From contig CAVOXT010000001.1 in the NCBI GenBank assembly GCA_963700495.1, forward strand, positions 868,001 to 932,000: a DNA stretch of 64,000 nt, in the 5' to 3' direction. Numbering within the stretch: position 1 is the first letter of the stretch; every line of letters begins with the position of its first letter. This document shows positions 42,497 through 50,893 of the stretch, in pieces. A program made the translations under genes and the position numbers. The stretch comes from JACCTU01 sp963700495 (GTDB taxonomy: Bacteria; Actinomycetota; Thermoleophilia; Gaiellales; Gaiellaceae). The notes under the pieces are model-generated. The model did no database searches and had not been told where the DNA came from. It worked only from the letters and a program-made list of their open reading frames with translations.

Positions 42497-42880
42497 ATGC
42501 GCAGTCGGGTCGCAGGGTTCGCGGCCGCGCTCGCGGCGATCGCCGTCTCGCCGTCGGCGTCAGCCGCGCTGCCCACGGCGGGGGCAGACTCGGGCATCCG
42601 GATCACCGACGTGGTGGCGTCGCCGACGCAGCCGCAAGCGGGCGGGGAGCTCGTGGTCCTGGCCAGGATCGAGTTCGTGGGCACGCTCGGGGCGATCCAC
42701 TGCTCCGCACAGTTGGCCGGGCGAAAGGTCGGCACCGTGCGGCTCACGTGGGAGAACTCGATCGCGCGCTGCTCGCTGCTCGTTCCGCGCAACTCCCAGG
42801 GCAGGGTCCTCAAGGTGACGCTTCGGGCGAAGGCGGGCGGGAACCTCGCGCGTCAGTCGCTCGGCTTCCGCGTGGCCTGA
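42497..42880 (+). CDS. secreted hypothetical protein
   Basis: A 127-residue exported protein. Signal peptide RVAGFAAALAAIAVSPSASA. The mature 100 residues (IRITDVVASPTQPQAGGELV; RLTWENSIARCSLLVPRNSQ) are beta-rich with two cysteines that could form a disulfide, reminiscent of immunoglobulin-like or cell-adhesion domains. No family match known to me. Convergent with the lipoprotein gene at 42893. Confidence 0.65.
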   Translation: MRSRVAGFAAALAAIAVSPSASAALPTAGADSGIRITDVVASPTQPQAGGELVVLARIEFVGTLGAIHCSAQLAGRKVGTVRLTWENSIARCSLLVPRNSQGRVLKVTLRAKAGGNLARQSLGFRVA

Positions 42881-42892
42881 TCCGCCGGGGTC

Positions 42893-43414
42893 TCAGCAGT
42901 TGTTGTTGCGGACGTCCGCGATGAACGGCTCCGCCACGATCCAGGCCCAGGCCCCGGAGCCGATCGGGAACGCATGCTGCGTCCAGCTCTCGAGGACGCT
43001 CGCGTGCGCCTCGGCGGGCCCGAGGACGGCCTGGACGGTCACAGCCTTGCTCGGCCGCTTCAGGTCGGTGCCCGGGATCAACCACTCCTCGTCGTGCACC
43101 TTGACCACGCTCATTCGTACCTGCGGATTGCCGAGGACGTCGCTCGTGCTCGTCCAGCAGGCGGCGAGGGTAGACGGGCTGACGATCTTCTTCTGCTCGG
43201 GGTGGAGGTGCTGCCACGCGAGGGCGAAGCGGCCCGTTCGCAGGTACGTGTTGATCCGGAGGGCGAAGGCGCCTGGGCCGAGAGCCGCGGCGGGCTCGGG
43301 CGTCTCGTCACCGCTCCCTCCGCACGCTGCCGCACCGAGAGCCACGGCGGCGAGAAGCGAGACCAGGAGGCTGCGGATGCCCAGGACTCCGAGTTTACGG
43401 CCTCGTGGCTTCAG
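42893..43414 (-). CDS. hypothetical lipoprotein, probable CTG start
   Basis: 173 residues if started at CTG 43414. The conventional GTG at 43345 leaves MALGAAACGG, too short for a signal peptide. From CTG the sequence reads KPRGRKLGVLGIRSLLVSLL, AAVALGAAAC, a classical lipoprotein signal with a lipobox Cys; a TGA sits in frame immediately before the CTG, and no ATG/GTG/TTG lies between. The mature part (FALAWQHLHPEQKKIVSPST; PFIADVRNNN) has no known domain, but resembles small exported proteins with a nuclear-transport-factor-like look. Divergent from the sensor gene. Confidence 0.6.
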   Translation of the reverse strand: MKPRGRKLGVLGIRSLLVSLLAAVALGAAACGGSGDETPEPAAALGPGAFALRINTYLRTGRFALAWQHLHPEQKKIVSPSTLAACWTSTSDVLGNPQVRMSVVKVHDEEWLIPGTDLKRPSKAVTVQAVLGPAEAHASVLESWTQHAFPIGSGAWAWIVAEPFIADVRNNNC

Positions 43415-43440
43415 TCAGCGTTCGCGCCTGCCGATACGTA

Positions 43441-44433
43441 ATGCAGCGGCCAGCCATGCGCAAGCCTTCTCACAGCCCAGACGAAGCTCCGCGGCTCCTC
43501 CTCCGCTTCGCCGTGTACGCGGGTGCTGCGGTGCTCCTCGCTGCAGTCGGAGCGCTCCTGTTCGCACGCCTCAACGCCGGCGCGAGTGCCAAGAGCGACC
43601 TCGCCGACGATGCGGCCTACATCTCGGACGCACTCGGCCGCGACGACCTCGTACGCGCCGGGTTTGCCGGTATCGCCGGGCCCAACGTCCAGGCACAGCT
43701 GGACGAGTTTCTCGGCCCGATCGTCGGCGCGCGCGACGTCAGCCGTGCGTCACTCGTCGCCCCTGACGGGACGATCACCTACTCGACCGACCACTCCCTC
43801 GCCGGCAAGCCCCAGAGCGTGCTCGGGCACGGGACGCTGTCCGCCGACACGCCGGTCCGCTGGGTCATCGAGGCGGGCCGAACGCGCGGCACGCTCGTCG
43901 TCGAGCGCGACTCCGCCGTGGTGGCGACCGAAGTGCGCCGCGCCTTTCTGACGCAGGCCGCGCTCGTCGTGCTCGCGTTGCTCGTTCTCTACGCCGCGCT
44001 GATCCCGGTCTTCCGCCGGGTGACTGCCGAGCTGGAGGCGCGCAACCGTCGGCTCGTCGAGAGTGAGGCGCGCTACCGCACGCTGATGGAGCAGGCTTCT
44101 GATGCGATCTTCGTCGCGGACGAGAACGGGCGCCTGACCGACGTGAACGAGCATGCGACCGAGCTGCTCGGCTACACGCGCGAAGAGTTGCTCGAGCGGC
44201 ACGCGATGGACATCCTGAGCATCGGCGACGTCGCGCAGCTCCCGTTCCATCTGCTCGACCTGGAGGCCGGCAAGACGGTCCTCGTCGAGCGGCCGGTGCG
44301 CCGCAAGGACGGGACGTTCCTCGTCGGCGACATCGCCGCGAAGATCCTCGACGACGGCCGGTTCCTGACGAGCATTCGCGACGTCACCGAGCGCACGCAG
44401 CTGCGCGAGGCGAAGCTAGCCGCGCTCGGCTGA
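43441..44433 (+). pseudogene. membrane sensor (PAS) histidine kinase truncated before its kinase domain
   Basis: 330 residues from ATG 43441. A first helix (LLLRFAVYAGAAVLLAAVGA) is followed by an extracytoplasmic sensor domain of about 110 residues, a second helix (LTQAALVVLALLVLYAALIP), and a PAS domain (YRTLMEQASDAIFVADENGR; SIRDVTERTQL). It ends REAKLAALG then TGA. In intact kinases of this layout, KLAALG is continued by xLxAGIAHEIRNPL, the HisKA H-box. The kinase and ATPase parts are absent, and the 3' end overlaps the convergent exporter gene by 18 bases. The gene is most likely a deletion product; a PAS-only sensor is the alternative. Confidence 0.65.
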
Positions 44434-45174
44434 GCGCAGCCCCGTCAGCGACCAGAGACCGAACACCACGGCGAGCGGGATAGCGAGCGCAAAAGCGATC
44501 AGGACCCCTTCGGTCGACCCGGCGAGCAGGCTGCGTGATCCTTCGAGAAAGTGCGTGAACGGGTTGATGCTGGCGGTCGTGTGGAGCCAGCCCGTGAGCA
44601 GGTTGAGCGGCACGAAGACCGGCGCGAGGAAGATGAGCGCGAAGATCGGGAACTGCATGACCGGGCCCGCCTGCGTCGAGCGAAGTCGCAGCGCGACGCC
44701 GGCCGCCCAGAGCGTTCCGATCGCGTTGACTGTCAACCCGAGCAGCACGAGCTGGGTCAGGTCGAGCGGGCCGCCGAGAACCTCCATGCCGAGCGCGAGG
44801 CCCAGCACGAAGACGATCGTGATGTTGAAGACCCAGCGCACCATCGTCGCGAGTGCGTAGCCGAGGAGGATGCCGCCTCGCCGTGGCGCTGCGATCAGCA
44901 GGCGTCGCGCGAATCCGCGCTCGAAGTCCTGCGCGATCCCGAAGCCGGTGAAGACCCCCGTCATCGCGGCCGACTGAAGCAGCACGAACCCGAACTGGAA
45001 CGTCTCGTAGCCCGGCGCGTAGTTGAAGCCGGGCACCTGGTCGACGCGCGAGAGCGCCCCGGCGAACCCCACGAAGAAGATGACCGGGAACAGCAGCGCG
45101 GGGAGGAGGAAGCTCGCGTTCGTGAACGCCTTCTTCAGCGACCGGTGCGCGACGGCGAACGCGACTGCGGTCAC
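44416..45174 (-). CDS. ABC-2 type exporter permease
   Basis: A 252-residue permease with six helices, for example FLLPALLFPVIFFVGFAGAL, FQFGFVLLQSAAMTGVFTGF and LIFLAPVFVPLNLLTGWLHT. The latter includes the re-entrant FVPLN..TGW motif of DrrB-like ABC-2 exporters, followed by INPFTHFLEGSRSLL. Third gene of the DrrA/B-like operon; it overlaps the second permease by ATGA. Together they form a heterodimeric membrane part, exporting a hydrophobic drug or lipid. The C-terminus overlaps the truncated sensor gene on the other strand. Confidence 0.88.
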   Translation of the reverse strand: MTAVAFAVAHRSLKKAFTNASFLLPALLFPVIFFVGFAGALSRVDQVPGFNYAPGYETFQFGFVLLQSAAMTGVFTGFGIAQDFERGFARRLLIAAPRRGGILLGYALATMVRWVFNITIVFVLGLALGMEVLGGPLDLTQLVLLGLTVNAIGTLWAAGVALRLRSTQAGPVMQFPIFALIFLAPVFVPLNLLTGWLHTTASINPFTHFLEGSRSLLAGSTEGVLIAFALAIPLAVVFGLWSLTGLRSAERG

Positions 45175-45944
45175 GTGCGGGTCAACCTCGCTCGGAACGC
45201 GGAGGCGGACACGGTCAGCGCGACCAGGATGCAGAGCAGCGCGACGCTGAACCCGATGGCGAGCGCCTCGAAGTCCCAGCCGACGACGACGAGGCTGCGG
45301 ATGCCCTCGATCAGGTACGAGACCGGGTTCGCCGTCGCGATCCAGCGGAACCAGTCCGACTCGATCAGGTCGCGGGGCATGCTCATCGACGAGAGGAAGA
45401 GCAGGACGAAGAAGAGCGGAAAGATCCCCTGCACAGCCTCCGCCGAGCCGCTCTTCAGGGCAATCGTCATCCCCGCCGCGCCGATAGCGACTGCGCCGAG
45501 TGCAGCGAGAGTGAACAGGACGGGGACGCCGATCACTCCGGCATGGAAGTTGGCTCCGAGCGCCAGCCCCACCGCGAAGTAGATGCAGAACTGGAGCATG
45601 ACGAGCGCGACGGCGCCGGCGAGGTTGCCGAGCATGATCGCGGTCCCGCTTGCAGGCGTGAGCGCGAGCCGGTTGAGGAAGCCGGTGTCGATGTCACGAC
45701 CGAGCTCGGTCGCCGAGTTCAACGCCGTGAAGAGCGCGCCCTGCACGAACGGGATCGCCCACATGAAGTCGATATAGGAGTCGGCCGGGAACCCCGGAAG
45801 CGAGGACGCCCGGTTGAGCCCGCTCGCGATCATGATCAGAAAGAAGAGCGGGAAGGCGAACGCAAAGGCGAGCTGCCCGGGCTGTGCGATCGTGCGGAGG
45901 AAGGCTCGGCGGCCGAGGACGGCGATCTGCACGGCCGTGGTCAC
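45171..45944 (-). CDS. ABC-2 type exporter permease
   Basis: A 257-residue permease, homologous in layout to the one at 44416. Helices include AFAFAFPLFFLIMIASGLNR, FIYF-like segments and GVIGVPVLFTLAALGAVAIG. SAEAVQGIFPLFFVLLFLSS and ANPVSYLIEGIRSLVVVG are the DrrB-type transmembrane/re-entrant block. The second ABC-2 subunit usually pairs with the neighbour. Overlaps the ATPase gene by ATGA. Confidence 0.88.
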   Translation of the reverse strand: MTTAVQIAVLGRRAFLRTIAQPGQLAFAFAFPLFFLIMIASGLNRASSLPGFPADSYIDFMWAIPFVQGALFTALNSATELGRDIDTGFLNRLALTPASGTAIMLGNLAGAVALVMLQFCIYFAVGLALGANFHAGVIGVPVLFTLAALGAVAIGAAGMTIALKSGSAEAVQGIFPLFFVLLFLSSMSMPRDLIESDWFRWIATANPVSYLIEGIRSLVVVGWDFEALAIGFSVALLCILVALTVSASAFRARLTRT

Positions 45945-46921
45945 GCTTCGACGCGCTCGGCAGGCGGTTCCGCGGCTTCGGGGTCGTCCTCGCCCTCGAG
46001 GCGATGACCCGTCTTCGCGAGAAAGACGTCGTCGAGCGACGGCGCGTCGAGCTCGAGGTGCTCGATCCGCACGCCCTCCGCGTCGAGCGCGCGAACGATG
46101 TCTGCAAGGTCATGGCCCAGGTCGAGGCGCGCGGCGACGGATCCCGGGCTCCCCTCGACCGGCGTCCCGAAGCGGTCGAGCGTGTCGAGAATCCGGCTCC
46201 GGTCGCCTGCCTCCTCGGGAGTGACCTGCACGGTGGGCCGGCCGATCTCCGCCTTGAGCGACGACGGCGTTCCCTCGGCGACGATGCGGCCGCGGTGGAT
46301 GATCCCGACGCGGTCCGCGAGGACGTCCGCCTCCTCGAGGTACTGGGTCGTGAGAAACACCGTGACGCCGTCCTCCTTCGCCAGGCGTGAGACCTCGACC
46401 CAAAGCGCGTTTCGGCTCTGCGGGTCGAGCCCCGTCGTAGGCTCGTCCAGGAAGAGGATCGTGGGCCGGTGCAGGAGCGCGAGCGCGAGGTCGAGCCGCC
46501 GCTTCATCCCGCCCGAGTACGTCCGCACCTTCCGGTCGGCGGCCTGCATCAGGCCGACACGCTCGAGCAGCTCGTCGCCGCGCGCCTTCCGCTCCGCGCG
46601 GGAAAGGCCGTGCAGCGTGGCCTGCAGCCGCACGTGATCGCGGCCTGTCAGGAACGGATCGAGCGCTGCCTCCTGGAGTGCTGCGCCGATCGTCTCGCGG
46701 ACCTTCGGGCCGTCCGCGACGACGTCGAAGCCCCCCACCACCGCCCGACCGTCGGTGGGCGGCATGAGAGTGGTCAAGATGTGAACGGTGGTCGACTTTC
46801 CGGCTCCGTTCGGGCCGAGGAAGCCGTAGATCTCGCCCTCCGAGACCTCGAGATCGATCCCGTCCACCGCGCGAAGGGTCTTGAACTGCCGCACGAGCCC
46901 TTCTGCGACGATGGCGCTCAC
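45941..46921 (-). CDS. ABC transporter ATP-binding protein, DrrA-like
   Basis: About 326 residues from GTG 46921 (the frame is open further, into the MarR gene's region, without a family match). Walker A is FLGPNGAGKSTTV, the Q-loop follows, the signature is TYSGGMKRRLDLALALL, Walker B is ILFLDEPTTGLDPQ and the switch is LTTQYLEEADVLADRVG. The extra 80-residue C-terminal domain (ending LDAPSLDDVFLAKTG) is typical of DrrA daunorubicin-type exporters. It powers the two permeases downstream. Divergent from the MarR gene, whose 55-base intergenic region carries a palindrome, so expression is probably MarR-controlled. Confidence 0.93.
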   Translation of the reverse strand: MSAIVAEGLVRQFKTLRAVDGIDLEVSEGEIYGFLGPNGAGKSTTVHILTTLMPPTDGRAVVGGFDVVADGPKVRETIGAALQEAALDPFLTGRDHVRLQATLHGLSRAERKARGDELLERVGLMQAADRKVRTYSGGMKRRLDLALALLHRPTILFLDEPTTGLDPQSRNALWVEVSRLAKEDGVTVFLTTQYLEEADVLADRVGIIHRGRIVAEGTPSSLKAEIGRPTVQVTPEEAGDRSRILDTLDRFGTPVEGSPGSVAARLDLGHDLADIVRALDAEGVRIEHLELDAPSLDDVFLAKTGHRLEGEDDPEAAEPPAERVEA

Positions 46922-46959
46922 GGTCGAAACCGTAGCCGTGGACTCATTTCTCAGGCATA

Positions 46960-46973
46960 CTTGAGGTGTCAAG
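46960..46973. promoter_or_regulatory. candidate MarR operator
   Basis: CTTGA (46960-46964), GGTG, TCAAG (46969-46973) form a perfect 5-bp inverted repeat with a 4-base spacer, in the 55-base gap between the divergent ABC-exporter and MarR genes. The arms match the TTGA-spacer-TCAA style of MarR-family sites (TTGAC/GTCAA-like). AAGGAT of the right arm also serves as ribosome site for the MarR ATG at 46977. Binding is inferred. Confidence 0.5.
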
Positions 46974-46976
46974 GAT

Positions 46977-47450
46977 ATGGCGACCTCCATTCAGACACCA
47001 GCGCAGACCGGGCTCGAGGCGTGGGTTCGTTTCCTGCACGCCCATGCGGCGATCGTGCGTGAGCTCTCGTCCGAGCTCGTCGCCGAGCACGGCCTGACGA
47101 TCAACGACTACGAGGTGCTGCTCCGGCTCTCGAGGGCAGACGACCGGCGGATGCGCCGGGTCGACCTCGCGCAGGAGGTCCTGCTCTCGCCGTCCGGGAT
47201 CACGCGCCTGCTCGAGGGGCTCGAGCGCGGTGGCTATGTCGAGCGCGAGACCTGCAAGACCGACCTCAGGGTCGTCTACGCCAAGCTGACCGACGCAGGC
47301 CTCGCGAAGCTTCGCGCCGCCGGGAAGACCCACATCGCCGGCGTCAACCGGCTGTTCCTCGATCGCTTCGACGAGGACGAGCGCGCCGTGCTCGAGCAGC
47401 TGCTGGGGCGGCTCTCGAGCGTCGGCGACGGCTCTTGCGGGCCTGAGTAG
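46977..47450 (+). CDS. MarR-family transcriptional regulator
   Basis: A 157-residue winged-helix regulator. LTINDYEVLLRLSRADDRRM, then VDLAQEVLLSPSGITRLLEG, is the HTH with recognition helix, and RETCKTDLRVVYAKLTDAGL the wing. N- and C-terminal helices give the dimer. Divergent from a DrrA/B-type exporter; MarR proteins commonly repress such pumps and are released by a phenolic or drug ligand. A palindrome lies just upstream of the start. pdxS follows after ten bases, probably with its own promoter. Confidence 0.92.
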   Translation: MATSIQTPAQTGLEAWVRFLHAHAAIVRELSSELVAEHGLTINDYEVLLRLSRADDRRMRRVDLAQEVLLSPSGITRLLEGLERGGYVERETCKTDLRVVYAKLTDAGLAKLRAAGKTHIAGVNRLFLDRFDEDERAVLEQLLGRLSSVGDGSCGPE

Positions 47451-47460
47451 ACTGACCTCC

Positions 47461-48345
47461 ATGCTCGAACTGGGCTCGATGCGGGTGAAGACCGGCCTCG
47501 CCGAGATGCTGAAGGGCGGCGTGATCATGGACGTCGTCAACGCCGACCAGGCGCGAATCGCCGAGGAGGCGGGTGCGGTCGCCGTGATGGCGCTCGAGCG
47601 CGTTCCGGCCGACATCCGCGTGGAGGGCGGGGTCGCGCGCATGTCCGACCCGGACAAGATCCGCGAGATCCAGGAGGCCGTGTCGATCCCTGTGATGGCC
47701 AAGTGCCGGATCGGACACTTCGTCGAGGCGCAGATCCTCGAGGCGCTCGAGATCGACTACATCGACGAGTCGGAGGTGCTCACGCCCGCGGACCTCGAGC
47801 ACCACGTCGACAAGTGGAAGTTCACGGTGCCGTTCGTCTGCGGCTGCACGAACCTCGGCGAGGCGCTGCGGCGGATCGCGGAGGGCGCGGCGATGATCCG
47901 CACGAAGGGCGAGGCAGGCACCGGCGACATCGTCAACGCCGTGACGCACATGCGCTCGGTCTTCGGCGGGATCCGCCGGCTCCAGTCGCTGCCCGCGGAG
48001 GAGCTCTACTCGGAGGCGAAGGAGCTGCGCGCGCCGTACGAGCTCGTCAGGTGGGTCGCCGAGACCGGCCGGCTCCCCGTCGTCACCTTCACCGCCGGCG
48101 GAATCGCGACCCCGGCGGACGCGGCGCTCTGCATGCAGCTGGGCGCGGACGGCGTCTTCGTCGGCTCGGGGATCTTCAAGTCCGGCGAGCCGGAGACCCG
48201 CGCAAAGGCGATCGTCGAGGCGACGACGCACTTCCAGGACGCGAAGGTGCTCGCGGACGTCTCCGCAGGTCTCGGCGACGCGATGGTCGGAATCTCGGCC
48301 GCCTCGCTCCTCGACACCGACCGGCTAGAAGTCCGCGGCTGGTAG
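47461..48345 (+). CDS. pdxS: pyridoxal 5'-phosphate synthase lyase subunit
   Basis: 294 residues. PdxS makes PLP from ribose 5-phosphate, glyceraldehyde 3-phosphate and ammonia. The first catalytic lysine, in PVMAKCRIGHFVEAQ, is Lys81, equal to the B. subtilis residue. A phosphate site (GEAGTGDI) and the C-terminal block VGSGIFKSGEPETRAKAIVE are also typical. Works as a dodecamer with PdxT feeding ammonia; pdxT follows after 48 bases on the same strand. Confidence 0.96.
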   Translation: MLELGSMRVKTGLAEMLKGGVIMDVVNADQARIAEEAGAVAVMALERVPADIRVEGGVARMSDPDKIREIQEAVSIPVMAKCRIGHFVEAQILEALEIDYIDESEVLTPADLEHHVDKWKFTVPFVCGCTNLGEALRRIAEGAAMIRTKGEAGTGDIVNAVTHMRSVFGGIRRLQSLPAEELYSEAKELRAPYELVRWVAETGRLPVVTFTAGGIATPADAALCMQLGADGVFVGSGIFKSGEPETRAKAIVEATTHFQDAKVLADVSAGLGDAMVGISAASLLDTDRLEVRGW

Positions 48346-48393
48346 GGCTCCGGGGGCCCGTGAGGGTTTCCGCGCGGCCTAGACTTGGTTGAG

Positions 48394-48954
48394 ATGAGGA
48401 TCGGCGTTCTCGCACTCCAGGGCAACTTCCGAGAGCACGCGGCGACGCTGCGCGGGCTCGGGGCCGACGTGGTCGAGGTCCGCAAGCCCGACCAGCTCGA
48501 GGGGCTCGACGGGCTCGTGATTCCGGGCGGCGAATCGACGACGTTCATGCGGCTGATGCGGCTCTACGGGCTCGACGAGGCGCTCCAGCGCTTCGAGCAG
48601 CCGGTCTTCGGCACGTGCGCGGGGATGATCGTCCTCGACCGCGAGCACCTCGGCCTGATCGACCTCGTCGTCGACCGGAACGCGTACGGGCGGCAGGTCG
48701 CGAGCTTCGAGGCCGACCTCGAGCTCGAGGGAGACGACGAGCCGCTGCGCGGCATCTTCATCCGCGCGCCGCGCGTGCGCGAGATCGGCCCAGGTGTCGA
48801 GGTGCTCGCCGAGCACGAAGGCGAGCCCGTGCTCGTCCGCGACGGCCGCTTCCTCGTGGCGTCGTTCCACCCGGAGCTGACCGACGACCCGCGCGTGCAC
48901 GAGCGGTTCCTGGACCTGGTGAGAGAGGAGCGGGAGACGCGTGTCGGGGCATAG
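48394..48954 (+). CDS. pdxT: pyridoxal 5'-phosphate synthase glutaminase subunit
   Basis: About 186 residues from ATG 48394 (RIGVLALQGNFREHAATLR); a TTG three codons earlier is less likely. Class I glutaminase: GLVIPGGESTTFMRLM, nucleophile Cys75 in VFGTCAGMIVL, and the His-Glu dyad in VASFHPELTDDPRVH. It releases ammonia from glutamine for PdxS. Overlaps yebC by 14 bases, so the vitamin B6 genes and the yebC-ruvCAB genes may form one long transcript, an order seen in many actinobacteria. Confidence 0.95.
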   Translation: MRIGVLALQGNFREHAATLRGLGADVVEVRKPDQLEGLDGLVIPGGESTTFMRLMRLYGLDEALQRFEQPVFGTCAGMIVLDREHLGLIDLVVDRNAYGRQVASFEADLELEGDDEPLRGIFIRAPRVREIGPGVEVLAEHEGEPVLVRDGRFLVASFHPELTDDPRVHERFLDLVREERETRVGA

Positions 48955-49695
48955 CAAGTGGTCGTCGATCAAGCACAAGAAGGGCGCCGCGGACGCGAAG
49001 CGCGGCAAGCTCTTCTCGAAGCTCTCGCGTGCGATCATCGTCGCCGCGAAGGAGGGCGGACCCGATCCCGCCGCGAACCTCGCGCTCCAGAACGCGATCG
49101 AGAAGGCGCGCTCCTACTCGATGCCGAAGGACAACATCGAGCGCGCGATCGCGCGCGGCAGCGGACAGGACAGCGAGGCGGGCGCGTTCGAGACGATCGT
49201 GTACGAGGGCTACGCGGCAGGGGGCGTCGCGGTGATCGTCGAGGCGTTGACCGACAACAAGAACCGGACCGCGTCCGACGTGCGCCACGTGTTCACGAAG
49301 CACGACGGCAACCTCGGCGAGTCGGGCTCGGTCGGCTGGCTCTTCGAGCGCCGCGGCGTGATCAGCGTCGACGGCGAGGCGGACGAGGACGAGCTGACGC
49401 TGGCCGCGGCGGAGGGCGGCGCCGACGACGTCGAGCGCGACGGCTCGACGTGGCAGGTCGTCGCTCCGCCCGAGCAGCTCGCCGCGGTCCGAGAGGCGAT
49501 CGAAGGAGCGCGGGCTTCACGGTCGAGTCGGCCGAGCTGACGATGATCCCGAAGACGACGATCGAGGTCGACGAGGAGAGCCAGGCAAAGAAGATCCTCC
49601 GCCTGATCGACGCACTCGAGGACAACGACGACGTCCAGGAGGTCTACGCCAACTTCGACATCCCGGAGCGGGTCCTCGAGGAAGTGGCGTCGTAG
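48941..49695 (+). CDS. yebC: YebC/PmpR-family protein (frame broken near 49512)
   Basis: About 250 residues if two bases are removed, the normal family length. SGHSKWSSIKHKKGAADAKR and GKLFSKLSRAIIVAAKEGGP are the YebC start. The first frame reads to REAIEGA; GFTVESAELTMIPKTTIEVD and then DNDDVQEVYANFD follow in the frame two bases further (or one back). A duplicated CG in GAGCGCGGGC would explain it. YebC proteins help ribosomes or act as DNA-binding regulators. GTG start overlapping pdxT. Given its conservation, the break is probably an assembly fault. Confidence 0.88.
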
Positions 49696-49724
49696 CCCAG
49701 GCTAACGCGCGATCCGACGGCGGA

Positions 49725-49813
49725 GGCGGGCTATGCCCGCCGGGAGCCTCACGAACACGGAAGGATCGCTGCGAAGAAGGAGGGGGCTCATGGGGGAACC
49801 ACGGGTTCCCCCA
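49725..49813. terminator. two hairpins between yebC and ruvC
   Basis: First: GGCGGGC (49725-49731) / GCCCGCC (49735-49741), loop TAT. Second and stronger: TGGGGGAACC (49791-49800) / GGTTCCCCCA (49804-49813), loop ACG, a perfect 10-bp stem. In the 158-base gap between yebC and ruvC they may terminate or attenuate. The second resembles short palindromic elements found between genes in high-GC genomes. No T-run follows. Confidence 0.45.
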
Positions 49814-49853
49814 CGCCTAGAGGATCGTCCGACCTCGCGCCTAATGTCTCCGC

Positions 49854-50345
49854 GTGAAGGTCGTCGTCGGAATCGACCCAGGAACGGCTGCTTGCGGGTA
49901 CGGGATCGTCCACGAAAGCGAAGGGCGCCTCCGGGCGGTGGACCACGGCTGGTGGAAAACCTCGGCCGCGGAGCGCACCGAGCTGCGGCTGAAGACGATC
50001 TTCGAGGGGGTCGCCGGGCTCATCGCGGAGCACGATCCGGATGCCGTCGTGCTCGAGGAGTCCTACGTCGGCGCCGACGCCCGCATCGCGCTCTCTGTCG
50101 GGCAGGCACGGGGCGCCGTGCTCGTCGCGTGCGCCGTGGCCGGCGTCGACTGCGCTGAGTACGCGCCGGCTCGGATCAAGCAGACGGTCTGCGGCTACGG
50201 GCGCGCCGACAAGGAACAGGTGCAGCGGATGGTGAAGACGATCCTGGGCATGCGCACCGAGCCGTCCCCGTCGCACGCGGCCGACGCGCTCGCCGTCGCG
50301 ATCTGCCACCTGCTCGCCTCGCCGCTCCTGCGGGTGACCGCATGA
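49854..50345 (+). CDS. ruvC: crossover junction endodeoxyribonuclease RuvC
   Basis: A 163-residue Holliday-junction resolvase. The first catalytic Asp is in VGIDPGTAACGYG (Asp8), Glu in VVLEESYVGADARIALSVGQ, and the C-terminal acidic pair in SPSHAADALAVAI. The GRADKEQVQRMV block is typical. GTG start at 49854. Overlaps ruvA by ATGA, and ruvA overlaps ruvB, giving the complete ruvCAB branch-migration and resolution operon. Confidence 0.95.
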   Translation: MKVVVGIDPGTAACGYGIVHESEGRLRAVDHGWWKTSAAERTELRLKTIFEGVAGLIAEHDPDAVVLEESYVGADARIALSVGQARGAVLVACAVAGVDCAEYAPARIKQTVCGYGRADKEQVQRMVKTILGMRTEPSPSHAADALAVAICHLLASPLLRVTA

Positions 50346-50893
50346 TCGCCCGGCTGCGCGGCAAGCCGGTCGCCCGGACGCCCGAAGGGCTCGTGCTGGA
50401 CGTCAACGGCGTCGGCTATCTCGTCCACGCCACGCCGGTCGCGGCCGCGAAGACAGGCGACGAGATCACGGTCGAGACGTACCTCCACGTGCGCGAGGAC
50501 GCGCTCCAGCTCTACGGGTTCGCCGACGCAGGCGAGCGGGAGCTCTTCGTGCAGCTTCTCGGCGTGAACGGCATCGGGCCGAAGGTCGCGCTCGCGATTG
50601 TCTCCGGCTCGCGGCCGGAAGAGCTGCGCCGCGCGATCGTGCGCGAGGACACGGCCCGCTTCCAGGCGATCCCCGGGATCGGCAAGAAGACGGCCGAGCG
50701 GATCGTGCTCGAGCTGCGCGAGCGAATCGTTGTCGAAAGCGCTGACGCGCTTTCGACTATGGACCTGACGGCTCGCGATGCGCTTGTGGAGCTCGGCTAC
50801 TCGCTGATCGACGCTGAGCGGGCTCTCGCTGAAGTCGACGGCGACCTTTCCGTCGAGGAGCAGGTTCGCCAGGCTCTCAGGCAGGCGGCGTGA
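50342..50893 (+). CDS. ruvA: Holliday junction branch migration protein RuvA
   Basis: 183 residues. The N-terminal OB fold (MIARLRGKPVARTPEGLVLD), helix-hairpin-helix domain with two HhH motifs (LLGVNGIGPKVALAIVSG and AIPGIGKKTAERIVLELRER) and a short C-terminal three-helix domain (ARDALVELGYSLIDAERALA) that contacts RuvB. The linker between them is short. Overlaps ruvC and ruvB by four bases each. Confidence 0.95.
   Translation: MIARLRGKPVARTPEGLVLDVNGVGYLVHATPVAAAKTGDEITVETYLHVREDALQLYGFADAGERELFVQLLGVNGIGPKVALAIVSGSRPEELRRAIVREDTARFQAIPGIGKKTAERIVLELRERIVVESADALSTMDLTARDALVELGYSLIDAERALAEVDGDLSVEEQVRQALRQAA

Noticed and set aside
49733..50158. Open frame starting at an ATG with GAAGGAGG before ruvC
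   Set aside because: The ribosome site is good, but the frame is an Arg-rich shadow of ruvC in another frame and the ATG lies within the 49791-49813 hairpin.
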